A stretch of 64,000 nucleotides of DNA from the NCBI RefSeq assembly GCF_001758785.1, contig NZ_LROM01000071.1:62001-126000 (forward strand), read 5' to 3'. Origin of the DNA: Duganella phyllosphaerae. Lineage in GTDB: Bacteria; Pseudomonadota; Gammaproteobacteria; Burkholderiales; Burkholderiaceae_D. Below the pieces are notes generated by a model. That model was not told where the DNA came from, searched no databases, and saw nothing but the letters and a program-made list of their open reading frames with translations. Below, piece by piece: positions 28,809-36,707 of the stretch. The translations under genes were made by a program, and so were the position numbers. Position 1 is the stretch's first letter. The number at the start of each line of letters is the position of its first letter.

Positions 28809-29848
28809 GCCGGCTGCTCCGGCGTATTTTCCTTGACCATCCATTGTTCCAGCACGCGGCGCGACTGCATGCCGCCGGCGTCGATGTTCAGCGCCAGCAG
28901 CTTGCGCTCGGGATGGCGCAGCAGGTTGGCCTGCTGCAGTTCCAGCATCTCGCGGTCTTCGTTGAATATCTTGCCCTGCCCTTCGCGGATGGTGGCGGTC
29001 AGTTCCTTGTCCTCGGGCTTGAAGTTGCGCGCCATGCCCCAGAAGTACCAGTGCGAGGTTTCGGTTTCCGGCGTGATGAAGTCCACCACGATGCTCGATG
29101 CCTTGTACTGCGGCGCGGCGTCGTAACCGCCGTTGCCGGCGTGGGCCACACCGACTTCGATCATCACGTGGCTCGGCGGCGTGAAGCGGCATACCTGCCA
29201 GCGGTCGACCGGCACGTCGTCGGCCAGGCCGTTGCCGCGCAGGGCCGCGCGCCAGAACGGCGGCGCCATGATGTTTTCCATGTAGCGGCTGGTGATCACT
29301 TCCTCGCCATTGACGCGCGTGGTCACCGGCGCCTCGTCGATCTCCTTCTGGCCGATGCTCGACGCGTGGACGTACGTCTCGTGGGTGAGGTCCATCAGGT
29401 TGTCGATCATCAGGCGGTATTCACAGTTGATGTGATAGAGGCCGCCGCCGTACGCCCATTCCGGGCTCTCGGCCCATTCCAGGTAAGGGATCTGCGCGGG
29501 GTCGGCCAGCGCCTGGTCGCCGGGCCACACCCAGATGAAGCCGTGGCGCTCTTCCACCGCGTAGCTGCCGATGCACGGGAAGCCGCGCGTGCGCTGGCCC
29601 GGCATGCTGACCACCTTGCCGTCGCAGCCCATTTCCAGGCCGTGATAGCCGCAGACCAGGTTGCCGTCGCGGACAAAGCCGAGCGACAGCGGCGCGCCGC
29701 GATGCGGACAGAAATCCTCCACCGCCGCCACCTTGCCCCCGGCGCCGCGGTAGAAAACGATCTTTTCGCCGCAGATCTGGCGTCCAAGCGGCTTGCCATC
29801 GATCTCGTCGGGTGTACAAGCCACGTACCAGGTATTTTTTGGGTACAT
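28805..29848 (-). CDS. vanA: Vanillate O-demethylase oxygenase subunit
   Basis: This is a Rieske non-haem iron monooxygenase that removes the methyl group of vanillate, giving protocatechuate and formaldehyde. The 347 residues show the Rieske ligands C47, H49, C66 and H69 (CPHRGAP and CGYHG) and the mononuclear iron site DLTHETYVH. AGGAGAC lies just before the ATG. It is divergent from a MarR gene, with a palindrome between, and overlaps vanB by four bases. No formaldehyde-handling genes are visible nearby. Confidence 0.95.
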   Translation of the reverse strand: MYPKNTWYVACTPDEIDGKPLGRQICGEKIVFYRGAGGKVAAVEDFCPHRGAPLSLGFVRDGNLVCGYHGLEMGCDGKVVSMPGQRTRGFPCIGSYAVEERHGFIWVWPGDQALADPAQIPYLEWAESPEWAYGGGLYHINCEYRLMIDNLMDLTHETYVHASSIGQKEIDEAPVTTRVNGEEVITSRYMENIMAPPFWRAALRGNGLADDVPVDRWQVCRFTPPSHVMIEVGVAHAGNGGYDAAPQYKASSIVVDFITPETETSHWYFWGMARNFKPEDKELTATIREGQGKIFNEDREMLELQQANLLRHPERKLLALNIDAGGMQSRRVLEQWMVKENTPEQPA

Positions 29849-29890
29849 CTTTGTCTCCTAAGTGAATTGAGCGCCGACCAAAGCCTCCAG

Positions 29891-29950
29891 AACGGCGTTG
29901 CAGTTCCTCGCCGTACATTCGTACTGTCTGCGTCGCTGCGCCTTGTTCTG
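29891..29950. repeat. Dispersed intergenic repeat, longer copy
   Basis: The segment contains CGTTGCAGTTCCTCGCCGTA followed by GTACTGTCTGCGTCGCTGCG and CCTTGTTCTG. A shorter copy with CGTTGCAGCTCCTCGCC is at 37575-37591. I recall similar sequences scattered between genes in Oxalobacteraceae genomes. It lies within the vanA-MarR promoter region. Confidence 0.5.
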
Positions 29951-29975
29951 ACGGTTTTGTCAGGCGCTCATAAAT

Positions 29976-29991
29976 ATTCAGTACACTGAAT
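29976..29991. promoter_or_regulatory. Palindrome between vanA and the MarR gene, probable operator
   Basis: ATTCAGT and ACTGAAT are exact reverse complements with two bases (AC) between. A MarR dimer typically binds such a 16-bp site. It lies 128 bases upstream of vanA and 91 bases upstream of the regulator gene. Confidence 0.6.
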
Positions 29992-30081
29992 GTCGTAAAG
30001 TATAGTCCTGAAAACGCGGAAGTAAACCTCCGCCTCCAACTCTTTTCATATTGCGCCGCACCAGCGACGCCGGGAAACGCC

Positions 30082-30567
30082 ATGCCAGAAACCGAGAGCA
30101 CCTTGAACGACCTGTACGAACACCCGGGCCACTTGCTGCGGCGCGCGCAGCAGATCTCGGTGTCGATTTTTTACGATGAAATGGGCAGCGAACTGACGCC
30201 GATCCAGTACGCGGTGCTGCGCAACCTGGCCGCCCATCCGGGCACCGACCAGGTGTCGCTGGCGGCGCTGACCGGCATCGACACCTCGACCGGCGCCACC
30301 GTGTGTGCGCGGCTCGAGGAAAAGGGACTGCTCGAGCGCAAGGTGATCCCGACCAACCGCCGCCAGCGCGCGCTCACCATCACCGGCGCCGGTGAGCAGC
30401 AGCTTGAAGACATGATCCCCGGCGCCCAGCGCCTGCGGCGCCGCTTGCTGGCGCCGCTGACAGGGCCGGAGCAGTTGCAGTTCATGGCGCTGCTGACCAA
30501 GCTGGTGCAGGAAAACAATGAACAGAGCCGGGCGCCGCTCACGCCCTCACCGAACAGCAGCAGGTAA
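30082..30567 (+). CDS. MarR-family regulator, probable controller of vanAB
   Basis: This 161-residue winged helix-turn-helix protein has the MarR core LTPIQYAVLRNLAAHPGTDQ, VSLAALTGIDTSTGATVCAR and a wing with TNRRQRALTIT. It is divergent from vanAB with a 16-bp palindrome in the intergenic space. Regulators at this location usually repress until the aromatic substrate appears, though known VanR proteins elsewhere are GntR type. Control of vanAB is therefore an inference. It ends nine bases before the convergent livF. Confidence 0.83.
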   Translation: MPETESTLNDLYEHPGHLLRRAQQISVSIFYDEMGSELTPIQYAVLRNLAAHPGTDQVSLAALTGIDTSTGATVCARLEEKGLLERKVIPTNRRQRALTITGAGEQQLEDMIPGAQRLRRRLLAPLTGPEQLQFMALLTKLVQENNEQSRAPLTPSPNSSR

Positions 30568-30576
30568 AACAGGAGG

Positions 30577-31278
30577 TCAGGCCACTGCCACCAGCCGATC
30601 GAGCTTGTCGCCATCTGCCAGCAAGCTGGCGCTGTCCGAATCGTGCACGATGCGGCCGCGATCGAGCACGATGGCGCGCCTGGTCAGCGACAGCGCCAGG
30701 CGCGCGTGCTGCTCCACCACGATCACCGACATGCCCTCCTCTTCCACCAGCTTGCGGATCACCCGCACCAGGTCCTGCACGATGATCGGCGCCAGGCCTT
30801 CCATCGGTTCGTCCAGCAGCAGGATGCGCGGATTGGTCATCAAAGCGCGGGCGATCGCCACCATCTGCTGCTCGCCGCCCGAGAGCTGGTTGCCCATGTT
30901 GGTGCGGCGCTCGAACAGGCGCGGGAAGATCTGGTAGATCTTTTGCAGGTTCCACGGCCCCGGGCGCGCCACCACGGTCAGGTGTTCCTCGACCGTGAGC
31001 GACGGGAACATATGGCGCTCTTGCGGCACCCAGCCCAGGCCGGCGCGGGCGCGCTTGTGGGTGGTCATGCGGCCGATATCGGCGCCATCCCAGTGGATAC
31101 AGCCGCCGTGCAGGCGCGTGAGTCCCATCAAGGTCACCAGCAGGCTGGTTTTGCCGACGCCATTGCGGCCCAGCAGCGCCAGACTGTCGCCTTCGTTCAT
31201 GGTAAACGAGACGTCTTCCAGGACGATCGATTCGCCGTAGCCGGCCGTGACTCTATCAAGCTTGAGTAGTTCACGCAT
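30577..31278 (-). CDS. livF: Liv-type ABC transporter ATP-binding protein
   Basis: This is the second ATPase of a branched-chain-amino-acid-type importer, here probably for aromatic acids. The 233 residues carry Walker A (GRNGVGKTS), the signature LSGGEQQMVAIARAL and Walker B (ILLLDEP). It overlaps livG by eight bases and is the last gene of the series pcaI-pcaJ-pcaF-livHMGF on the minus strand. The usual LivF length and motifs are intact. Confidence 0.93.
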   Translation of the reverse strand: MRELLKLDRVTAGYGESIVLEDVSFTMNEGDSLALLGRNGVGKTSLLVTLMGLTRLHGGCIHWDGADIGRMTTHKRARAGLGWVPQERHMFPSLTVEEHLTVVARPGPWNLQKIYQIFPRLFERRTNMGNQLSGGEQQMVAIARALMTNPRILLLDEPMEGLAPIIVQDLVRVIRKLVEEEGMSVIVVEQHARLALSLTRRAIVLDRGRIVHDSDSASLLADGDKLDRLVAVA

Positions 31279-32026
31279 GTTCCGCCTCCCCCAGGTACAC
31301 TTCCTTGACGCGCGGATCGGCCGCGATTTCTTCCGGCGTGCCTTCGGTCAGCACCTTGCCGCCCACCATGACCGTGATGCGGTCAGCGAAGCGGAACACC
31401 AGTCCCATATCGTGTTCGATGAACAGCACCGTGACGTCGCGCGGCAGGTTGGCCAGCACTTCGAACAATTCGCGGCTCTCGGCCGACGGAATACCGGCGG
31501 CAGGTTCATCGAGCAGCAGGATGCGCGGCTTGGTGGCCAGCGCCAGCGCAATCTCCACCAGCCGCTGTTTACCGTAAGCCATGCTGCGCGTGATGCTGTT
31601 GGCCTGGTCGGTCAGTTTCAAAGTGGCCAGCAGTTCCATCGACTCGGCGATCACGTCCGGGTGGTTGGCCACGGTCTTGTACCACACCGACTGCAGGCCG
31701 CGCCGCTCGGAGATCGCCAGCGCTACCGACTCCAATACCGTCATGCCGGCAAACAGGGTGTTGAGCTGGAACGTGCGCGTCATGCCGCGATGGACGCGTT
31801 CATGCTGCGGCAGCTGGGTGATGTCTTCGCCGCCGAAAAACACCTTGCCGCTGCTGGGCATGAAGCTGCCCGTCAGCAGGTTGATGAACGTGGTCTTGCC
31901 GGCGCCATTGGGGCCGATCAGCGCATGGCGCGCGCCGGGCTGGAAGGTCAGGCTCACATCGCTGTTGGCCAGGAACGCGCCCCAGCGCTTGGACAGCCCT
32001 TCGGTACGCAAGGTGATATCGCTCAT
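31271..32026 (-). CDS. livG: Liv-type ABC transporter ATP-binding protein
   Basis: This is the first ATPase of the importer. The 251 residues have Walker A (GPNGAGKTTFINLL), a signature region that reads SMAYGKQRLVEIALALA rather than LSGGQ, as is common in LivG, and Walker B (ILLLDEPAAG). The C-terminal LivG-specific extension (GKVLTEGTPEEIAADPRVKE) is present. It overlaps livM by four bases (ATGA). Confidence 0.93.
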   Translation of the reverse strand: MSDITLRTEGLSKRWGAFLANSDVSLTFQPGARHALIGPNGAGKTTFINLLTGSFMPSSGKVFFGGEDITQLPQHERVHRGMTRTFQLNTLFAGMTVLESVALAISERRGLQSVWYKTVANHPDVIAESMELLATLKLTDQANSITRSMAYGKQRLVEIALALATKPRILLLDEPAAGIPSAESRELFEVLANLPRDVTVLFIEHDMGLVFRFADRITVMVGGKVLTEGTPEEIAADPRVKEVYLGEAEHA

Positions 32027-33060
32027 GCCGCCCCCTTCTTCGATTTGAAACCGCCAGCCAGTTTTTCCAGGCCACCGAGGATGCCGCCGCGCGCGAACAG
32101 CACGATCAGCACCAGCAGCAGGCCGATATAGAACTGCCAGTACGCGGGATTGAGACCCGAGATGTAATCCTGCGCCACCATGAACACGGCCGCGCCAATG
32201 AGCGCACCGTACAGGCGGCCGGTGCCGCCCAGCACCAGCATGATCAGCAGTTCGGCCGAACGCGGGAAACCGAGCGAATCGAGGCCGACGAACTGCGTGG
32301 TCTGCGCCAGCAGCCCGCCAGCGATACCGGCAATCACGGCCGACACAGTGTAGATGGCGATCAGGCGGCGGTTGACGTTGACGCCGAGCGAGGGCATGCG
32401 GCGCACGCCTTCGCGGATGCCGATCAGGCTCAGGCCGAACGGCGATTTGACCAGCCGGCGCAGCACCACGAACAGGATGAACAGCACCGCAAAGCTGTAC
32501 CAGTAAGCCACCGTGCCATTGAGGTCGAATTCGAACTTGCCGAACAGGTTACCGACCATCATGCCCGACAGGCCATCGACGCCGCCGGTCAGCCACGATG
32601 CCTTGTTGGCCGCTTCGTGCAGCATCAGGCAGATGCCCAGCGTGACCATCAGACGGGTCAGATCCTGGCCGCGCACTACCAGGAAAGAGACGATGAAGCC
32701 GAAAATGCCGGCCACCACGGCGGCGGCCAGCAAGCCGCTGATCGGCTCACCCCACCCATGCACGGCCAGCAGGCCGGCGGTGTAAGCGCCGAGGCCGAAG
32801 AAGGCGGCATGCCCGAGCGAGACGATGCCGGCGTAACCGAGGATCAGGTCGAGCGACAGCGCGAACAGGCCGACGATCATGATCTGGCTGATCAGGACCA
32901 GGTAGCCTGGGAAGGCAAAGTAGGCGGCAATCGGCAGCAGCCAGAACACGATTTCCAGCGGCTTCCAGCGGTCGTTGGGCAGGTTCAGGTGCGCGGTCGG
33001 GATAGGCGTCATGGCGGTCTTCGCAACGTCAGGTTTCAAGGTGTCGGTCATGGCGTTCAT
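32023..33060 (-). CDS. livM: Liv-type ABC transporter permease
   Basis: This is the second membrane subunit, 345 residues with about nine hydrophobic helices. The LivM signature GYAGIVSLGHAAFFGLGAYT lies near residue 95. The N-terminal 35 residues are polar and extended. It overlaps livH and livG by four bases each, which indicates tight translational coupling in the pcaIJF-livHMGF series. Confidence 0.93.
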   Translation of the reverse strand: MNAMTDTLKPDVAKTAMTPIPTAHLNLPNDRWKPLEIVFWLLPIAAYFAFPGYLVLISQIMIVGLFALSLDLILGYAGIVSLGHAAFFGLGAYTAGLLAVHGWGEPISGLLAAAVVAGIFGFIVSFLVVRGQDLTRLMVTLGICLMLHEAANKASWLTGGVDGLSGMMVGNLFGKFEFDLNGTVAYWYSFAVLFILFVVLRRLVKSPFGLSLIGIREGVRRMPSLGVNVNRRLIAIYTVSAVIAGIAGGLLAQTTQFVGLDSLGFPRSAELLIMLVLGGTGRLYGALIGAAVFMVAQDYISGLNPAYWQFYIGLLLVLIVLFARGGILGGLEKLAGGFKSKKGAA

Positions 33061-33923
33061 GCCTTCCTCCGGATCAGGCCAGCGGGGAACACGATCAGCA
33101 GCACTACCATCAGCGCGTAGATCACGAAGGCGCCAATTTCCGGCACATAGTATTTACCGGCCACGTCGAACACGCCGAGAATGAGCGCCGCCACCAGCGG
33201 GCCCTTGATGGTGCCGGCGCCACCCACGGCCACCACCAGCAGGAAGTAAACCATGTACTTGACCGGGAAGCTGGGGTCGAGCCCCAGCACGTCGATACCG
33301 AGGCCGCCACCGAGGCCGGCCAGGCCGGAACCGAGCGCAAAGGTCAGGCTGAACACCAGGCTCACATTGATACCGAGGCCGGCCGATGCGGTCTGGTTAT
33401 CGACGGACGCGCGGATCTGCGCGCCGAAGCGGGTACGCTCGATCAGCAGACCCAGGGCAATCGTCACCAGCACCACCACGCCGATCAGGAACACGCGGTA
33501 GGCGCCCACGTCCAGGCCGAGGATATGCACCTGGCCGCGCAGCCATTCCGGCAGCGTGACCGGCTGCTGGGTAGGTCCGAAGAAGTAGGTGGCGGCTGCC
33601 ACCGACATGAAGGTGAGGCCAATCGAAAACAGCACCTGGTCGAGGTGGCTGGCCTTGTACAGGCGCCGGTACAGCAACCGTTCGAGCACCAGGCCCACCA
33701 CCGCCGAGGCGATGAACGCCAGCGGCAGCGTGGCCAGGAACGGCACGCCCAACGCGGACAATAAAGTCACGCTGACGTACCCGCCCAGCATGGCAAAGGC
33801 GCCGTGAGCCAGGTTAATGAAGTTCATCATGCCCATCGTGACCGACAGGCCCACGCTGATCAGGAACAGCAGGCTGCCATAAGCGATGCCGTCGAACAGC
33901 ACGCCAGCGAAATTGCCTAGCAT
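33057..33923 (-). CDS. livH: Liv-type ABC transporter permease
   Basis: This is the first membrane subunit of the importer, 288 residues with the LivH features GIAYGSLLFLISVGLSVTMG and MNFINLAHGAFAMLGGY. I chose the ATG at 33923 because GGGGGC lies just before it and because its start overlaps the stop of a 21-codon leader frame; the ATG at 33935 has its GGA too close. It lies about 117 bases downstream of pcaF, closely enough to be on the same transcript. Confidence 0.9.
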   Translation of the reverse strand: MLGNFAGVLFDGIAYGSLLFLISVGLSVTMGMMNFINLAHGAFAMLGGYVSVTLLSALGVPFLATLPLAFIASAVVGLVLERLLYRRLYKASHLDQVLFSIGLTFMSVAAATYFFGPTQQPVTLPEWLRGQVHILGLDVGAYRVFLIGVVVLVTIALGLLIERTRFGAQIRASVDNQTASAGLGINVSLVFSLTFALGSGLAGLGGGLGIDVLGLDPSFPVKYMVYFLLVVAVGGAGTIKGPLVAALILGVFDVAGKYYVPEIGAFVIYALMVVLLIVFPAGLIRRKA

Positions 33924-33982
33924 GGCTGCCCCCATTTCATTTCCAGGCGCTCTGCGGCGCTGTATTGGTAGTGTTGGTTCAT
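33917..33982 (-). CDS. Possible 21-residue leader peptide before livH
   Basis: A short frame starts with ATG at 33982, preceded by a strong GGAG (GCAGGAGACAAA). It encodes MNQHYQYSAAERLEMKWGQP then C and stops with TAG at 33919-33917. The livH ATG (33923) lies inside its last codons, so ribosomes finishing the leader would reach the livH start. It is the best ribosome-binding site in this gap. No family is recognised; the leader role is inference. Confidence 0.4.
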   Translation of the reverse strand: MNQHYQYSAAERLEMKWGQPC

Positions 33983-34039
33983 TTTGTCTCCTGCCATTCT
34001 CAGTCTTACATTCTCGGTCTTACATCAGATCACATCGTT

Positions 34040-35242
34040 TCAGACCTTTTCGATGATGATCGCGATGCCCTGCCCCACGCCGATGCACATGGTGCACAGC
34101 GCGTAACGCCCGCTGTGGTTCTGCAACTGCCAGGTGGCCGTGGTCACCAGGCGTGCGCCGCTCATGCCCAGCGGGTGGCCAAGCGCGATGGCGCCGCCGT
34201 TGGGATTGACGCGTGGGTCAAGGTCGGACAGTCCCAGCTCGCGCAGCACGGCCAGGCCCTGCGACGCGAACGCCTCGTTCAACTCGATCCAGTCCATCTG
34301 CTCGAGCGTGAGGCCGGTTTGGCGCAGCAGCTTGCGTACCGCCGGTACCGGACCGACACCCATCACGCGCGGCGCCACGCCAGCGGTGGCCATGCCGACG
34401 ATGCGCGCCAGCGGTGTCAAACCGTGTTGCTGCGCGGCTTCGGCGCTGGCGATCAACAGCGCGCAGGCGCCGTCGTTGATGCCGGACGCATTGCCGGCGG
34501 TGACGCTGCCGTCGGTCCGCACCACGCCCTTGAGTTTTGCCAGCGCCTCGATGGTCGTGGCGCGCGGGTGTTCATCCTGGGCGAAGACCACCGGGTCGCC
34601 CTTCTTCTGCGGGATGGTCACTGGCACGATCTCGCGCGCAAATACGCCTGCGGCAATCGCGGCGGCGGCCTTGTTCTGGCTGGCCAGCGCGAAGGCATCC
34701 TGATCGACACGGCTCACATTGAAATCCGTGGCGACGTTCTCCGCCGTCTCGGGCATGGTATCCACGCCATAGGCATCTTTTAACGCCTTGTTGATGAAGC
34801 GCCAGCCCATGGTGGTGTCCTGCAGCGAGGCATTGCGCGAGAAGGCGCTGTCGGCCTTGCCCATCACGAACGGCGCGCGCGTCATCGACTCCACGCCGCC
34901 GGCGATGATCAGGCTGGCGTCGCCGGCCTGGATGGCGCGCGCCGCCGTGCCCACGGCATCCATGCCGGAGCCACACAGGCGGTTGATGGTGGTGCCAGGC
35001 ACTTCGACCGGCAGGCCGGCCAGTAATGACGACATGCGCGCCACGTTGCGGTTGTCTTCGCCGGCCTGGTTGGCGCAGCCGTAGAACACGTCGTCCACCT
35101 GGTCCCACTGCACGCCGGGATTGCGTTCGATAAGGGCGCGCAGCGGCACCGCGCCCAGGTCGTCGGCACGAACATCTTTCAGGGCGCCGCCGTAGCGGCC
35201 GATCGGGGTGCGGATCGCATCGCAGATATAAGCATCGGTCAT
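34040..35242 (-). CDS. pcaF: 3-oxoadipyl-CoA thiolase
   Basis: This thiolase cleaves beta-ketoadipyl-CoA to succinyl-CoA and acetyl-CoA, the last step of the pathway. The 400 residues have the nucleophilic Cys in NRLCGSGMDAVG near residue 90, the His of GHPLGMSGAR and the second Cys of CTMCIGVGQG. The start MTDAYICDAIRTPIG matches PcaF proteins and is spaced correctly from AAAGGA; ATGs at 35245 and 35257 are less likely. It follows pcaJ with a 12-base gap and precedes livH. Confidence 0.95.
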   Translation of the reverse strand: MTDAYICDAIRTPIGRYGGALKDVRADDLGAVPLRALIERNPGVQWDQVDDVFYGCANQAGEDNRNVARMSSLLAGLPVEVPGTTINRLCGSGMDAVGTAARAIQAGDASLIIAGGVESMTRAPFVMGKADSAFSRNASLQDTTMGWRFINKALKDAYGVDTMPETAENVATDFNVSRVDQDAFALASQNKAAAAIAAGVFAREIVPVTIPQKKGDPVVFAQDEHPRATTIEALAKLKGVVRTDGSVTAGNASGINDGACALLIASAEAAQQHGLTPLARIVGMATAGVAPRVMGVGPVPAVRKLLRQTGLTLEQMDWIELNEAFASQGLAVLRELGLSDLDPRVNPNGGAIALGHPLGMSGARLVTTATWQLQNHSGRYALCTMCIGVGQGIAIIIEKV

Positions 35243-35253
35243 CATCAATCCTT

Positions 35254-35901
35254 TCATGGCAAGAGCGTGGCGCCGGTGGCCGCCTGCAGTTCTTCAAACG
35301 TCAGGCCCGGCGCCATTTCCAGCACCGTCAAGCCCTTCGGGGTGACATCGAGTACCGCCATGTCGGTGTAGATGCGATTGACGCAGGCAACGCCGGTGAG
35401 CGGATAGGTACACGCCTCGACGATCTTGCTGTCACCCGTCTTGGTCACGTGGTCCATCATCACGAACACCTGCTTGGCGCCGATGGCCAGGTCCATGGCG
35501 CCGCCCACGGCGGGAATCGCATCGGGCGCGCCGGTGTGCCAGTTGGCCAGGTCGCCATGTTCGGAGACCTGGAACGCGCCCAGCACGCACACGTCGAGGT
35601 GGCCGCCACGCATCATCGCGAACGAATCGGCATGGTGGAAGTACGCGCCGCCGGTGAGCAGCGTGACCGGCTGCTTGCCGGCGTTGATCAGGTCTTCGTC
35701 CTCGTCTTCCGGCGCCGGCGCGGGGCCCATGCCCAGCAGGCCGTTCTCGCTGTGCAGGAACACTTCGCGTTCGGCCGGCAGGTAGTTGGCCACCTTGGTC
35801 GGCAGGCCGATGCCGAGGTTGACGTAAGCGCCTTCAGGAATGTCCTGCGCCACGCGCGCGGCGATCTGGTCGCGGGTGAAACGTTTATTGGAATCGGTCA
35901 T
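35254..35901 (-). CDS. pcaJ: 3-oxoadipate CoA-transferase beta subunit
   Basis: With PcaI it transfers CoA from succinyl-CoA to beta-ketoadipate. The 215 residues have the beta-subunit motif SENGLLGMGPAP with the catalytic Glu near residue 52, and the conserved GGAMDLAIGAKQVFVMMDH. It overlaps pcaI by four bases (ATGA). Length and motifs fit the SCOT/ScoB family; the pca assignment rests on the neighbouring pcaF. Confidence 0.94.
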   Translation of the reverse strand: MTDSNKRFTRDQIAARVAQDIPEGAYVNLGIGLPTKVANYLPAEREVFLHSENGLLGMGPAPAPEDEDEDLINAGKQPVTLLTGGAYFHHADSFAMMRGGHLDVCVLGAFQVSEHGDLANWHTGAPDAIPAVGGAMDLAIGAKQVFVMMDHVTKTGDSKIVEACTYPLTGVACVNRIYTDMAVLDVTPKGLTVLEMAPGLTFEELQAATGATLLP

Positions 35902-36563
35902 GCTGCCTCCTTGACTACCCGCTGTACAAATATACCAGGCGTGACGATCGCTTCGGGATCGAGTTCGCCCAGCGCCACCACGTCGCGCACCTGGGCGATG
36001 GCCACCTTGGCCGCCATCGCCATGATCGGGCCGAAGTTACGGGCGGTCTTGCGGTACACCAGGTTGCCCCAGCGGTCGCCGCGCAGCGCCTTGATCAGCG
36101 CGAAGTCGGCGTGGATCGGCGACTCGAGCACGTAGTGGCGGCCGTCGATCAAACGCGTCTCCTTGCCTTCGGCCAGCAGCGTGCCGTAGCCGGTGGGGGT
36201 AAAGAAGCCGCCGATGCCGGCGCCGGCAGCGCGGATGCGCTCGGCCAGGTTGCCTTGCGGCGTGAGTTCGAGTTCGATTTCGCCGGCGCGGTACAGCGCA
36301 TCGAAATGCTGCGAGTCGGCCTGGCGCGGAAACGAGCAGATGATCTTGCGCACCCGCTTGGCCTTCAACAGCGCGGCCAGGCCGGTATCGCCATTGCCGG
36401 CGTTGTTGTTGACGATGGTGAGTTCGCGCGCGCCCTGCGCGATCAGCGCGTCGATCAGCGCCGACGGCATGCCGGCGTTGCCGAAGCCCCCGATCATGAC
36501 GGTGGCGCCGTCGTGAATGTCGGCCACCGCGCGCTCCAGTGATTCAAAAGTTTTGTCAATCAT
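35898..36563 (-). CDS. pcaI: 3-oxoadipate CoA-transferase alpha subunit
   Basis: This is the alpha chain of beta-ketoadipate:succinyl-CoA transferase, 221 residues. The glycine-rich CoA site GATVMIGGFGNAGMPSALID lies near residues 20-40 and GIGGFFTPTGYGT near 110. I started at MIDKTFESLE; an in-frame ATG at 36632 would add 23 residues that cross the operator. It is the first gene of pcaIJF-livHMGF, with a PcaR-like palindrome 31-70 bases upstream of its start. Confidence 0.94.
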   Translation of the reverse strand: MIDKTFESLERAVADIHDGATVMIGGFGNAGMPSALIDALIAQGARELTIVNNNAGNGDTGLAALLKAKRVRKIICSFPRQADSQHFDALYRAGEIELELTPQGNLAERIRAAGAGIGGFFTPTGYGTLLAEGKETRLIDGRHYVLESPIHADFALIKALRGDRWGNLVYRKTARNFGPIMAMAAKVAIAQVRDVVALGELDPEAIVTPGIFVQRVVKEAA

Positions 36564-36593
36564 CGTGTGCTTTCGTGATTCTTCTTGTGTCGG

Positions 36594-36633
36594 TTTGTGC
36601 GATAATCGAACTAATGATTGATTACCGCACAAA
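36594..36633. promoter_or_regulatory. PcaR-like operator upstream of pcaI
   Basis: TTTGTGCG (36594-36601) and CGCACAAA (36626-36633) are inverted arms. Within the site GTGCGATAATCGAAC (36597-36611) differs at one of 15 positions from the reverse complement of the PcaR box I recall from P. putida (GTTCGATAATCGCAC). It sits between pcaI and the divergent IclR gene. Confidence 0.7.
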
Positions 36634-36707
36634 CAGTGTATGACTTGCTCCGGCGGTGGTCAAGAAAAACCGTCTATCGAATCGATCGCCTGGATTAAAA
36701 TCACGCC

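Noticed and set aside
28809..29192. In-frame N-terminal extension of the vanB reading frame
   Set aside because: It overlaps vanA in the same direction, has Arg/Gly-rich nonsense composition, and the family start with ATGA coupling is at 28808.
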